From: Aquabacterium sp. A7-Y
GTDB taxonomy: Bacteria; Pseudomonadota; Gammaproteobacteria; Burkholderiales; Burkholderiaceae_C
DNA: 64,000 bases
NCBI RefSeq assembly: GCF_026153205.1
Contig: NZ_JAPFBW010000007.1
Coordinates: forward strand, 178,100 to 242,099
Reading direction: 5' to 3'
Of the stretch, positions 1-9,796 are shown one piece after another (the stretch's first letter is position 1; each line of letters begins with the position of its first letter). A model generated the notes under the pieces. It was given only the letters and a program-made list of their open reading frames with translations. It searched no databases and was not told the origin of the DNA. The position numbers and the translations under genes are program-made.

Positions 1-1
1 C

Positions 2-1834
<1,833 letters not shown>

Positions 1835-1870
1835 CCCCTGAGGGCCGCTACGCGGTGGCGGCCCCTCTCC

Positions 1871-2116
1871 TTACAGTTCCAGCACGAACACCTGGGCGGC
1901 AGCTCTTTCCTGTAGGTTGTGGCCTTCCAGCGGCCCGGCCCACTCCGGCGACGCACCGGCGGCCAGGGGTGTCAGCCCGAAGGTCATGACCGCGACTTCC
2001 TCAGAAGTGCCGTCGATTTCGGCGACGAGGCGGCGTTCGGCGTCGAAGAGCTTGGCGATCATTGGCCCGCCCGCTTCGATCAGCACGAGATACCTGGCCG
2101 GGTTGGGTTTGTGCAT
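1871..2116 (-). CDS. Small conserved-looking protein of unknown function
   Basis: An 81-residue protein with no recognised domain, signal peptide or membrane segment. It starts MHKPNPARYLVLIEAGG and has an alternating hydrophobic pattern that would suit a small beta-rich fold (AKLFDAERRLVAEI, then VAVMTFGLTP). It lies on the strand opposite glgX with its stop 36 bp from the glgX stop, and its start faces the tRNA-Arg gene. Frame quality and amino-acid composition look like a real gene; opposite-frame shadows in this window are Arg/Pro-rich, and this one is not. No function is proposed. Confidence 0.6.
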   Translation of the reverse strand: MHKPNPARYLVLIEAGGPMIAKLFDAERRLVAEIDGTSEEVAVMTFGLTPLAAGASPEWAGPLEGHNLQERAAAQVFVLEL

Positions 2117-2253
2117 AGGTGCTCCATCGGCTCGCTGGGGTCGAGCCTAGCATGCATGGGAAGTACCTGGCGTCGGGAGGATGCCGACAGCGCGGCCGCG
2201 CGCCGGCCGCGGCGCTTAGAATCGCGCCTGGACCGCGTCTGGCGGCCCCACGT

Positions 2254-2330
2254 CTGCCCGTAGCTCAACTGGATAGAGCAACTGCCTTCTAAGCAGTAGG
2301 TCGGGGGTTCGAGTCCCTCCGGGCAGGCCA
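2254..2330 (+). tRNA. tRNA-Arg, anticodon UCU
   Basis: A 77-nt cloverleaf. The acceptor stem CTGCCCG (2254-2260) pairs with CGGGCAG (2320-2326), followed by discriminator G and an encoded CCA. The D arm is GCTC/GAGC. The anticodon stem ACTGC/GCAGT carries loop CTTCTAA with anticodon TCT at 2288-2290. The T arm holds TTCGAGT. This is the isoacceptor for rare AGA codons in a GC-rich genome. No repeated 3' end suggestive of an integrated element was noticed nearby. Confidence 0.95.
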
Positions 2331-2333
2331 GCT

Positions 2334-2358
2334 GCAGCGGCCTGCTTGCTACCGCTGC
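2334..2358 (+). terminator. Possible hairpin after tRNA-Arg
   Basis: GCAGCGG (2334-2340) can pair with CCGCTGC (2352-2358) across an 11-base loop, directly after the tRNA. There is no T-tract, so it may be a 3' processing or weak termination structure, or chance in GC-rich DNA. Confidence 0.3.
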
Positions 2359-2363
2359 GCGAC

Positions 2364-3056
2364 TCAGCGCCGCTGGTACTGCTGCGAACCGAACAGCACC
2401 TCGCGCGCCTTGTCGTCCGTCAACTCCTTGCGTGCCTTGGCCAGCACCTCGACGCCGCGCTGGACTGCCGGTCGCTCGGCGATCTCGTCGAACCAGCGCT
2501 TGAGGGCCGGATAGTCGGCCCAGTCTATGCCCTGGTTCTTCCACGAACGCAGCCATGGAAAGATCGCGATGTCGGCGATGCTGTAGGTGTCGCCGCCGAT
2601 GTAGCGGCTCTGGCCCAGCCGCTTGTCCATCACGCCGTAGAGCCGCTTCGCCTCGTTGGTGTAGCGGTCGATCGCGTAGGAGATCTTCTCCGGCGCGTAC
2701 ATCCGGAAGTGGTGCGCCTGGCCCAGCATGGGGCCTACGCCACCCATCTGGAACATCAGCCACTGGAGCACCTCGAACTTTTCCCGGTCCCCCTGGGGCA
2801 GGAAACGGCCGGTCTTGGCCGCAAGATAGAGCAGAATGGCACCCGACTCGAACAAGGAGATCGGCCGGCCGTCCGGCCCGACCGGGTCGACGATGGCCGG
2901 GATCTTGTTGTTCGGGCTGATGTCCAGAAAGTCCGGCTTGAACTGGTCGCCGGCGCCGATGTCGACTGCAATCGCCTTGTAGGGCAGGCCGCACTCTTCG
3001 AGCATGATGTGCACTTTGTGGCCGTTGGGCGTTGCCCAGGAATACACTTCGATCAT
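2364..3056 (-). CDS. Nu-class glutathione S-transferase (YfcG/YghU-like disulfide reductase)
   Basis: A 230-residue two-domain GST. The N-terminal thioredoxin-fold domain begins MIEVYSWATPNGHKV; Thr9 and Asn11 match the Thr/Asn pair that YfcG uses instead of the Tyr/Ser/Cys of other GSTs. SPNNKIPAIVD (about 47-57) holds the cis-Pro, and ESGAI is the gamma-glutamyl contact. The helical C-terminal domain has the usual SIADIAIFPW capping box. Known of the family: glutathione-dependent disulfide-bond oxidoreductase with little classical transferase activity. It is a single gene, convergent with the tRNA. Family assignment is firm; the physiological substrate is not known. Confidence 0.9.
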   Translation of the reverse strand: MIEVYSWATPNGHKVHIMLEECGLPYKAIAVDIGAGDQFKPDFLDISPNNKIPAIVDPVGPDGRPISLFESGAILLYLAAKTGRFLPQGDREKFEVLQWLMFQMGGVGPMLGQAHHFRMYAPEKISYAIDRYTNEAKRLYGVMDKRLGQSRYIGGDTYSIADIAIFPWLRSWKNQGIDWADYPALKRWFDEIAERPAVQRGVEVLAKARKELTDDKAREVLFGSQQYQRR

Positions 3057-3199
3057 CTGGCGCTACTCCGTTGCTGTTGGTGGTGGCTGATCGCTGGAAT
3101 CTAGCAGGGTGTTGAAAAGCCCGTCGGGACGCGGCCTGAGCCTGTGAACCACTGGAGTGAACACAGGTCCGGGCGGCGGCCCCCATCGTACGAAAAACG

Positions 3200-3967
3200 A
3201 TGCTGAATGCACTGAAACGCTGGTTGGGGGGACCCGGGCCCGTCGTCGACCTTGCGTCGGTCGAGGCCTGGGCCCTGGGTCGGGGCTATCAATTGCGACG
3301 GGATCGGGAGTCGCTCAAGGTCCTGATGGAAGGCGACTACGACGGCGAGCGCTGGCGGCTCGAGTACGGCCCGCCGCAGCGCGCTTACATCGATGGCCTG
3401 GAACTGCGCATGCGCATGGAGCTGCACCTGCCGCCCACGCTCAACGTGCTCCTGATGACCCGCGTCCTGAAGGACAAGCTGGAAACCGCGGCCTTCGAGC
3501 GTTTCACCAAGCGGGTGGAGACCCACATCGACACCGCGTCGCCGGAAGAGATGCGCTGGCTGGCCATGTACCCCAAGGTCGCGCTGCCGTCCTCGCCACC
3601 GCTGAAGCAGCACTTCGGCATGGTCTCCAACGCGCCGCACGCGGCGTCCGGCTGGGTGCAGGGGCCGCTGGGCGAGCGGCTGTCGGTGCAGGCCGTGAGC
3701 ACGCTGGAGGGGGTGCCCTTCGTCCTGATGACCCTCAGGGGGCGTCTCTACCTGCGCATGCGCCTGCCCAAGCTGCCGCTGTCGCTGCTGGAGGAGGTGG
3801 TGGAGCTGTTTCGCCTGGCCGCCGAGCGCGCCAAGGAGGCCATGTTGGCCTGGGAGGAGGACAGCGACGGCTCCTGGATGAGCACCACCTCGATCGCCTG
3901 GCAGCACGACTCCCACATCGAGCTGCCGCTCGACTCGCAGCCCCCGCCGGTCAAGCCGCCGAAATAA
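3200..3967 (+). CDS. Hypothetical protein, 255 residues
   Basis: A soluble protein with no recognised domain. It starts MLNALKRWLGG, continues with mixed alpha/beta sequence, and ends in a Pro-rich tail (PPPVKPPK). There is no signal peptide; a leading amphipathic helix could touch a membrane. Basic, well-conserved-looking stretches (LRMRMELHLPP, LYLRMRLPKLPLSLLEEVVELF) suggest a real fold. No strong ribosome binding site precedes the ATG. It is transcribed alone and converges on the acyl-CoA dehydrogenase. No function is proposed. Confidence 0.75.
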   Translation: MLNALKRWLGGPGPVVDLASVEAWALGRGYQLRRDRESLKVLMEGDYDGERWRLEYGPPQRAYIDGLELRMRMELHLPPTLNVLLMTRVLKDKLETAAFERFTKRVETHIDTASPEEMRWLAMYPKVALPSSPPLKQHFGMVSNAPHAASGWVQGPLGERLSVQAVSTLEGVPFVLMTLRGRLYLRMRLPKLPLSLLEEVVELFRLAAERAKEAMLAWEEDSDGSWMSTTSIAWQHDSHIELPLDSQPPPVKPPK

Positions 3968-3994
3968 AAAAGCCCCGGCAGCGCATGCCGGGGC
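3965..3994 (-). terminator. Rho-independent terminator of the acyl-CoA dehydrogenase gene
   Basis: On the minus strand, a perfect 9-bp stem (GCCCCGGCA, 3972-3980 with 3986-3994) and a 5-base loop are followed by a run of six T. It lies 23 bases past the stop of the leftward gene. It overlaps the stop region of the rightward unknown gene and may serve both. Confidence 0.85.
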
Positions 3995-4017
3995 CGCAGG
4001 GGCCGCAGCCCCGGGGC

Positions 4018-5235
4018 TCAGGCGGCGTGCTTGCCCAGCTCGATCTTCGCGATGGCGTTGCGGTGCACCTCGTCGGGGCCGTCCGCCAGGCGCAGGGTGC
4101 GGGCCTGGGTGTAGAAGGAGGCGAGCGGGAAGTCGTCGCAGACACCGCCACCGCCGTGGGCTTGCAGCGCCCAGTCGATCACCTGGCAGGCCATGTTGGG
4201 CGCCACCACCTTGATCATCGCGATCTCGGCCTTGGCGGCCTTGTTGCCGGCGACGTCCATCATCCAGGCGGCCTTGAGGGTCAGCAGGCGCGCCTGGTCG
4301 ATCTTGCAGCGGGCCTCGGCGATGCGCTCCTGGGTGACGGTCTGCGCGGCCACCGGCTTGCCGAAGGCCACGCGCGCCGAGGCGCGCTTGCACATCAGCT
4401 CCAGCGAGCGCTCGGCCAGGCCGATCAGGCGCATGCAGTGGTGGATGCGGCCGGGGCCGAGGCGGCCCTGCGCGATCTCGAAGCCGCGGCCTTCGCCCAG
4501 CAGCATGTTGGACGCCGGCACGCGCACGTTCTCGAACAGCACCTCCATGTGGCCGTGCGGTGCGTCGTCGTAGCCGAACACGTTGAGCGGCCGCAGGATC
4601 TTGACGCCCTTCGTCTCGGTGGGCACCAGGATCATGGACTGCTGCTGGTGGCGCGGCGCCTCGGGGTCGGTCTTGCCCATGAAGATCATGACCTTGCAGC
4701 GCGGATCGCCGGCGCCCGAGGTCCACCACTTGCGGCCGTTGATGACGTATTCGTCGCCCTGGCGCTCGATGCGGGCGCAGATGTTGGTCGCGTCGGAGGA
4801 GGCCACCTCGGGTTCGGTCATCGCGAAGGCGCTGCGGATCTTGCCCTCCAGCAGGGGCTGCAGCCACTGGCGCTTCTGCTCCTCGGTGCCGTAGCGCACC
4901 AGCACTTCCATGTTGCCGGTGTCGGGCGCCGAGCAGTTGAAGACCTCGCTGGACCAGGGCACCCGGCCCATGATTTCAGCCAGCGGCGCGTATTCCTGGT
5001 TGCTCAGGCCGGCGCCGAGCGTGCTGTCGGGCAGGAACAGGTTCCACAGACCCGCCTCGCGTGCCTTGGGCTTGAGCTCCTCCAGCAATTGCAGCGGCGT
5101 CCAGCGCTTGCCCGCGCGGGTGTTGGCCTCGATCTCTTCGTTGAAGCGGGCTTCGTTCGGGTAGATGTGCTGGGCCATGAAAGCCGTCAGGCGGGCCTGC
5201 AGCTCTTTGGTCTTGGGAGAGTAGTCGAAGTCCAT
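4018..5235 (-). CDS. Acyl-CoA dehydrogenase, ACAD10/11-like
   Basis: A 405-residue FAD enzyme that makes a 2,3-double bond in acyl-CoA. Seen: the all-helical N-terminal domain, the beta-domain signature [15 protein letters not shown] (about 145-159), [10 protein letters not shown], and the C-terminal FAD/dimer region with [13 protein letters not shown] sequence ([13 protein letters not shown]). Near the C-terminus, ADGPDEVH stands where medium-chain enzymes have the catalytic Glu, as is usual in the ACAD10/11 group. The next gene downstream (6375-5293 reading leftward lies upstream in transcription) is a kinase-fold protein; in animals these two modules are fused in one ACAD10/11 protein, here they are separate genes 57 bp apart. 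The gene ends in a strong terminator. Chain-length preference cannot be read from sequence. Confidence 0.92.
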   Translation of the reverse strand: MDFDYSPKTKELQARLTAFMAQHIYPNEARFNEEIEANTRAGKRWTPLQLLEELKPKAREAGLWNLFLPDSTLGAGLSNQEYAPLAEIMGRVPWSSEVFNCSAPDTGNMEVLVRYGTEEQKRQWLQPLLEGKIRSAFAMTEPEVASSDATNICARIERQGDEYVINGRKWWTSGAGDPRCKVMIFMGKTDPEAPRHQQQSMILVPTETKGVKILRPLNVFGYDDAPHGHMEVLFENVRVPASNMLLGEGRGFEIAQGRLGPGRIHHCMRLIGLAERSLELMCKRASARVAFGKPVAAQTVTQERIAEARCKIDQARLLTLKAAWMMDVAGNKAAKAEIAMIKVVAPNMACQVIDWALQAHGGGGVCDDFPLASFYTQARTLRLADGPDEVHRNAIAKIELGKHAA

Positions 5236-5292
5236 GGGATCTCCGTGGTGGGTATGGGAGCGGCGCGGGCGCGCGGCGGCGCCCGCGGCGGA

Positions 5293-6375
5293 TCAGTCGC
5301 GCACGTTCTGTGCGAAGCGCCAGGCCATCTCGGCCATCGGACGGGCGCCGGCGGCGGTCTGCTTGGCCTGTGCGCTCGAGGCGGTACCGTCGACCACCCG
5401 TTTCGCGATGCCCTGCATGATCCCGGCGATGCGGAACATGTTGTAGGCCATGTAGAAGTTCCAGTCCGCCATCACCGCGTCAGGGTCGGCGCGGCCGGTG
5501 CGCTCGCAGTAGCGGCTCACGTACTCGCGTTCGACCGGGATGCCGAGCCCGGCATGGTCCAGCCCGCCGATGCCGCGAAAAGTGCCGGGCGGGATGTGCC
5601 AGGCCATGCAGTGGTAGCTGAAGTCGGCCAGCGGGTGGCCCAGCGTCGAAAGCTCCCAGTCCAGCACCGCCAGCACGCGCGGCTCGGTCGGGTGGAAGAT
5701 CACGTTGTCGAGCCGGTAGTCGCCGTGCACGATCGACACCTGACTGTCGTCCCGGGCGCTGGCCGGGACGTGCGCCGGCAGCCACTCGATCAGGCGGTCC
5801 ATCTCGACGATGGGCTCGGTGATCGAGGCCTGGTACTGCTTGCTCCAGCGGGCGATCTGGCGCTCGAAGTAGTTGCCGGGCTTGCCGTAGTCGCCCAGGC
5901 CGCGGGCCTTGAAGTCGACCCGGTGCAACGCTGCGATGACCCGGTTCAGCTCGTCGTAGATGGCGCCGCGCTGCTCGCGGCTCATGCCGGGCAGCGACTG
6001 GTCCCACAGCACCCGTCCCTCGACGAACTCCATCACGTAGAAGGCGCGGCCGATGATGGCCTCGTCCTCGCACAGCAGGTGCATCTGCGCGACCGGCACC
6101 TCGGTGCCGTACAGCCCCTTCATGACGGCGAACTCGCGCTCGATTGCGTGGGCCGAGGGCAGCAGCTTGGCGACCGGCCCGGGCTTGGCGCGCATCACAT
6201 AGCTGCGCGAGGGCGTGACGAGCTTGTAGGTGGGGTTCGACTGCCCGCCCTTGAACTGCTCCACCGTCAGCGGCCCGGCATACCCCGGCAAGTGTTGCTG
6301 GAGGTAGGCGGAGAGAGCCTCGGTGTCAAAGGCGTGCGACCCGCTGACGGGGCGGGTTCCGGTGTAGGCGTCCAT
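5293..6375 (-). CDS. Phosphotransferase family protein (APH fold), partner of the acyl-CoA dehydrogenase
   Basis: A 360-residue protein with the aminoglycoside phosphotransferase/choline kinase fold. Seen: the Brenner-type catalytic loop HGDYRLDNVIF (about 224-234), the metal-binding LDWELSTLGHPLADF, and an N-terminal GGQSNPTYKL nucleotide loop. Known: in ACAD10/11 proteins this module phosphorylates 4-hydroxyacyl-CoAs before the dehydrogenase module acts. That link makes 4-hydroxy-acid catabolism the best inference here. It precedes the dehydrogenase gene by 57 bp on the same strand, so the two probably form one transcript. It is not expected to give antibiotic resistance. Confidence 0.88.
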   Translation of the reverse strand: MDAYTGTRPVSGSHAFDTEALSAYLQQHLPGYAGPLTVEQFKGGQSNPTYKLVTPSRSYVMRAKPGPVAKLLPSAHAIEREFAVMKGLYGTEVPVAQMHLLCEDEAIIGRAFYVMEFVEGRVLWDQSLPGMSREQRGAIYDELNRVIAALHRVDFKARGLGDYGKPGNYFERQIARWSKQYQASITEPIVEMDRLIEWLPAHVPASARDDSQVSIVHGDYRLDNVIFHPTEPRVLAVLDWELSTLGHPLADFSYHCMAWHIPPGTFRGIGGLDHAGLGIPVEREYVSRYCERTGRADPDAVMADWNFYMAYNMFRIAGIMQGIAKRVVDGTASSAQAKQTAAGARPMAEMAWRFAQNVRD

Positions 6376-6433
6376 CAGTTCATGCTTCCTGCGGTTCTTG
6401 AACGAAGAAGCGATGCCGGGACGCCGCGCGTGG

Positions 6434-7138
6434 CTAGCCCTCCGCGATCGCCATCAGTTTGTCTTTCGAGAGCACGACCAGCCGGGTCGGCTCGATGCGC
6501 ACGGCCCCCTCGCGCTCGAAGCTCTTGAGTTCCTGGTTGACCCGCTGGCGCGAGGCGCCCAGCAGCTGGGCCAGGTCCTCCTGCGCGAGCTGCAGGCCGA
6601 TGCGGATCTCCTCGCCCTGCGCGATGCCGTAGCTGCGCGCCAGCAGCAGCAACTGCTTGGCCAGCCGCGCGGCCAGTGGCAGGGTGTTGAGGTCCTCGAC
6701 CACATTGAACATCAGCCGCAGGCGCCGGCAGTTGAGCCTGAGCAAGGCCTCGTAGAGCTCGACGTGTTGCTGCAGCAGTTCCTTGAAGTCCGGCTTGCGC
6801 ACCACCAGCAAGGTGGTCTCGCCATGCGCGTTGGCATCGTGCGTGCGCGGCATGCCGTCGAACAGCGCGATGTCGCCGAACCAGGTGCCGGGCTCCACAT
6901 AGGTCAGCGTGATCTGCTTGCCCGAGAGCGACACCGAACTGACCCGCACCGCGCCCCGCGCCACGCCGATCCACTCGTCGGCCGGCTGCCCCCGTGAGGA
7001 CAACAGCGCCGAATCGGACACGCGTCGCACTGTCGATCTCGACAAAATGGCGGAGCGCAGGGCTGGCGACAGTTTGGAAAACCACGGGCCGGACTCGATC
7101 GTGTTGCGTTCGGCGATTGTAAGAATGGGGCTGTTCAT
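6434..7138 (-). CDS. Crp/Fnr-family transcriptional regulator
   Basis: About 234 residues. An N-terminal cyclic-nucleotide-binding-type beta barrel (GEXW-like PGTWFGDIALFDG near 80-93) leads through a dimer helix to a C-terminal winged helix (EDLAQLLGASRQRVNQELKSFEREGAV). There is no N-terminal cysteine cluster, so it is not an oxygen-sensing FNR. The start chosen (MNSPILTIAERN) drops 26 upstream residues that do not fit the family. It sits upstream of the kinase/dehydrogenase pair, 58 bp away, and is divergent from the aldolase gene. An 18-bp palindrome just before its ATG suggests autoregulation. The effector is unknown. Confidence 0.88.
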   Translation of the reverse strand: MNSPILTIAERNTIESGPWFSKLSPALRSAILSRSTVRRVSDSALLSSRGQPADEWIGVARGAVRVSSVSLSGKQITLTYVEPGTWFGDIALFDGMPRTHDANAHGETTLLVVRKPDFKELLQQHVELYEALLRLNCRRLRLMFNVVEDLNTLPLAARLAKQLLLLARSYGIAQGEEIRIGLQLAQEDLAQLLGASRQRVNQELKSFEREGAVRIEPTRLVVLSKDKLMAIAEG

Positions 7139-7141
7139 GTT

Positions 7142-7159
7142 TTGTCGCTGAAGTGACAA
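7142..7159. promoter_or_regulatory. Palindromic operator candidate between the Crp-type regulator and the aldolase gene
   Basis: TTGTCGCTGAAGTGACAA reads as two inverted 9-bp half-sites, TTGTCGCTG and TTGTCACTT (7 of 9 identical), with arms TTGTC/GACAA. It lies 4 bp before the regulator's ATG and 57 bp before the aldolase start. The symmetry and 8-bp core spacing suit a Crp/Fnr dimer. Binding is inferred. Confidence 0.5.
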
Positions 7160-7215
7160 GGGGGCGAGCGCTTCACGGCGTATTTTCCACCCACTATCCC
7201 ACAGGAGACAGCGCA

Positions 7216-7998
7216 ATGAATTCGGACGTGTCAGGGTCGCAGATTTCCAGCCGCCGGGGCAGTGTCAGCGAGGCGGAGTGGCAGGTGCGGGTGGATCTGG
7301 CGGCGGCCTACCGGCTGGTCGCCTCGTTCCGCTGGGACGACCTGGTGTTCACCCATATCACGGCCCGCGTGCCGGGCACCGAGGACCAGTTCCTGATCAA
7401 CCCCTACGGCTTGCTGTTTGACGAGATCACAGCCTCCAGCCTGGTGAAGATCGACCTGCAGGGCCGCAAGATCGACGACACGCCCTTCGACATCAACCCG
7501 GCCGGCTTCACCATTCACAGCGCCATCCACGCGGTGCGCCACGATGCAGGCTGCGTGCTGCACACGCACACGCTCAACGGCATCGCGGTGTCAGCGCAGA
7601 AGGAGGGCGTGCTGCCGCTGTCGCAGCAATCGATCTTCGTGCTCTCGAGCCTGGCCTATCACGACTACGAGGGCGTGGCGCTGCGCGACGACGAGAAGCC
7701 GCGGCTGGTGCGCGACCTCGGCGACAAGACCTTCCTGATGCTGCGCAACCACGGTCTGCTGACCGTGGGCAAGACGGTGGCCGACGCCTTCCTGTCGATG
7801 TACCTGTTCGAGACGGTGTGCGCGATCCAGGTGAGGGCGCAGGCGGGGGGCGGCGAGCTGGTGCGGGTGGACCCGGCCATCATCGCCTCGGCTGGGGCGC
7901 AGGCGCGCCAGGTGACGCGCGGGCAGGGGGCAGGGAGTCTGAACTGGCCCGGCCTGCTGAGGCGGCTGGATCGCATCGATCCGGGCTACCGGGACTGA
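7216..7998 (+). CDS. Class II aldolase/adducin family protein
   Basis: A 260-residue single-domain protein of the fuculose-1-phosphate aldolase/adducin fold. Metal-ligand motifs are seen: HTHTLNGIAVS with two His near 118-120, and LRNHGLLTVG with a third near 180. The start is set by a ribosome binding site (CAGGAGA, 7202-7208) ahead of ATGAATTCGG; an ORF open further upstream has none. Members of this subgroup in Burkholderiales are often annotated only as class II aldolase; substrate is unknown. It is divergent from the Crp-type regulator and may be its target. The domain is certain, the reaction is not. Confidence 0.88.
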   Translation: MNSDVSGSQISSRRGSVSEAEWQVRVDLAAAYRLVASFRWDDLVFTHITARVPGTEDQFLINPYGLLFDEITASSLVKIDLQGRKIDDTPFDINPAGFTIHSAIHAVRHDAGCVLHTHTLNGIAVSAQKEGVLPLSQQSIFVLSSLAYHDYEGVALRDDEKPRLVRDLGDKTFLMLRNHGLLTVGKTVADAFLSMYLFETVCAIQVRAQAGGGELVRVDPAIIASAGAQARQVTRGQGAGSLNWPGLLRRLDRIDPGYRD

Positions 7999-8058
7999 GC
8001 GTCTCCGGGGGGGCTTGCTCGCGGCCGGCGCCCGGGGCGCCAAACCGGGAGCAGCGCC

Positions 8059-8778
8059 TCAACTGCGCGGCGTGCTGCCTTCCATGCGCAGGTACTGCGC
8101 CAGCAGCTTTTCCATCGTGGTGTAGCGTTCCCGCTCGTGCAGCCACTGCGTCGGTGCGAGGTTGATCCCCCGCACCACCATGTCCTCGCTGCTGATGTCC
8201 ATCACGTTGATGCAGGCCGGCGCCTGCTCCATGCGGCCGAGGAAGCAGCGCTGGCCCGCCAGCGCATAGGAAAGCAGGGCGCGGTTCACGCCGCCGTGCA
8301 GCACCAGCAGGAGCTGCTGCCAGCCTTCGTCTCGCAGCAGCTCCTGGAACGCCGGCAGCGCTCGGTCCTGCATCTCGCCAATCGATTCACCGCCGAGGAA
8401 GCGCGACGACTCGTCGACCGTGCCCTGGAAGGCCCCGAGGAAGGCGCCCCGCAGCTGCTCCTTCGGAATGTCGCTCAGCCGGCCTCCGCGGATCTCCTGC
8501 AGGCGCGGCTCCTGCACCAGTGGCAGCTGGGCCTGGCCGGCCGCTGCGAGCACGCGCGACGCGGTTTCCACGGTGCGAGGCAGGCCGCTGACCACCACGC
8601 GGTCGAAGCGCACGCCGGCCGCCTTGAACAGTTCGCCCGCGGCATCCGCCTGCTGGCGGCCGGTTTCGTTGAGCGGCACGGTGTCGGGCGCGACCGGCGT
8701 GCCGTCGGCGAGGAAATAGTCGACCGAGCCGTGGCGCATCAGGTAGATGCGCCGCCGCCGGGGCAGGGTGCCGCTCAT
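8059..8778 (-). CDS. Histidine phosphatase family protein (phosphoglycerate mutase-like)
   Basis: A 239-residue protein of the RHG superfamily. Catalytic LMRHGSVD (His about 16) is near the N-terminus. VSGLPRTVETA carries the second phosphate-pocket Arg and LHGGVNRALL the second catalytic His. Known: these enzymes dephosphorylate small molecules or act as mutases through a phosphohistidine. It lies 30 bp after the crotonase-family gene on the same strand, so a shared transcript is likely. Its substrate is unknown; a CoA-pathway or sugar phosphate is only a guess from position. Confidence 0.88.
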   Translation of the reverse strand: MSGTLPRRRRIYLMRHGSVDYFLADGTPVAPDTVPLNETGRQQADAAGELFKAAGVRFDRVVVSGLPRTVETASRVLAAAGQAQLPLVQEPRLQEIRGGRLSDIPKEQLRGAFLGAFQGTVDESSRFLGGESIGEMQDRALPAFQELLRDEGWQQLLLVLHGGVNRALLSYALAGQRCFLGRMEQAPACINVMDISSEDMVVRGINLAPTQWLHERERYTTMEKLLAQYLRMEGSTPRS

Positions 8779-8808
8779 CGTGCACCTCCCGGGCGAGGAG
8801 TCCGGCGC

Positions 8809-9585
8809 TCAACGATAGCGCGGCGGGCGTTTTTCGAAGAAGGCTGCGATGCCTTCAGCGGCGTTGGGATGATGCAGGTTGTCGACAAAACAGTCCCGTT
8901 CGGCGTCGAGTTGTTGAGGCAGGCTGGCGGGCCACTGGTTGAGCAGCTCCTTGCTGCCGGCCAGTGCGTTCGGGGCGAGCTCCGACAGACGCTGCGCGAT
9001 GGTCAAAGCTTGCGCCAGCGCCTCCCCCTTGTCTGTCACTCGATTGACAAGGCCCCAGGCCTGCAGCCGCTCGGCGCCAACCGGCTCGCCCAGCCACACC
9101 ATCTCGGCCACCAGGGTGCGCGGCAGCATCTGCATCAGCTGCCAAGTGATGCCGCCGTCCGGCGACAGGCCGATCCGGTTGTAGGCCAGGCTGAAGCGCA
9201 CGTCGCGTGCCGCGACCACCAGGTCGCAGGCCAGGGCCAGCGAGAAGCCGCCCCCGGCGGCCGCGCCTTCGACCGCGGCGATCACCGGCTTGGGAAAGGC
9301 CCGGATCGCTTCGATCCAGCGGTGGAAACGGTCCAGGCGCTGGGTCTGCACCTCCGGGCCCAGCCGGCTGTTGACGGCCAGCTGCTTCAGGTTGCCGCCG
9401 GAACAGAAGCTGCCGCCGGCGCCGGTGAGCACGACGCAGCTGACCTCATCCGAGGACTCGGCCATGTTCAGGGTCTCCACCCCGGCCGCCATGACCTCCT
9501 CCGACAGGGCATTGCGCGTCTCGGGATCATGGAGAGTCAGGACCAGGGTACGATCCAGACGTTCGGTACGCAGTTCGCTCGGCAT
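8809..9585 (-). CDS. Enoyl-CoA hydratase/isomerase family protein, alternative-type oxepin-CoA hydrolase group
   Basis: A 258-residue crotonase-fold protein. Oxyanion-hole segments are seen: GAGGSFCSGGNL (about 60-71) and AAAGGGFSLALACDL (about 106-120). GLSPDGGITW follows where active-site acids usually sit. The start MPSELRTERLDRTLVLTLHDP matches the Burkholderiales group annotated as alternative-type oxepin-CoA hydrolase of phenylacetate breakdown; the longer frame upstream adds unlike residues. No other paa gene is in the window, so a general beta-oxidation role is equally possible. It is first in a two-gene unit with the histidine phosphatase. Confidence 0.85.
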   Translation of the reverse strand: MPSELRTERLDRTLVLTLHDPETRNALSEEVMAAGVETLNMAESSDEVSCVVLTGAGGSFCSGGNLKQLAVNSRLGPEVQTQRLDRFHRWIEAIRAFPKPVIAAVEGAAAGGGFSLALACDLVVAARDVRFSLAYNRIGLSPDGGITWQLMQMLPRTLVAEMVWLGEPVGAERLQAWGLVNRVTDKGEALAQALTIAQRLSELAPNALAGSKELLNQWPASLPQQLDAERDCFVDNLHHPNAAEGIAAFFEKRPPRYR

Positions 9586-9796
9586 CGTGGGTGCTTCTCG
9601 ATAGACTGTGGGACATCCCCGCGGTAGCGGGAGGCGGCCTGGTCGGCGAAGCCGATTGTGCATGAGTGAACTGCCGCCCGGCGCCGACACGGCCGCACGC
9701 GCCCTGTTGTTCCTCCGTCTTGGCCTGCCTTCTGCATCAAGGTGGCGGCAAGGCGGGTCGTGCTAGAGTCCGTTTCAGTTTGTCACCAGCGCACGC

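Noticed and set aside
2254..2330. tRNA-Arg as an integration site for a mobile element
   Set aside because: No integrase gene and no repeated tRNA 3' end were seen in the following sequence.
3104..3125. GGGTGTTGAAAAG-type sequence like the end of an insertion sequence
   Set aside because: No matching inverted end, target repeat or transposase fragment was seen nearby.
3157..6528. Long open frame on the strand opposite the acyl-CoA dehydrogenase and kinase-fold genes
   Set aside because: Composition is Arg/Ala/His-rich and no domain fits; real genes with clear motifs lie on the other strand.
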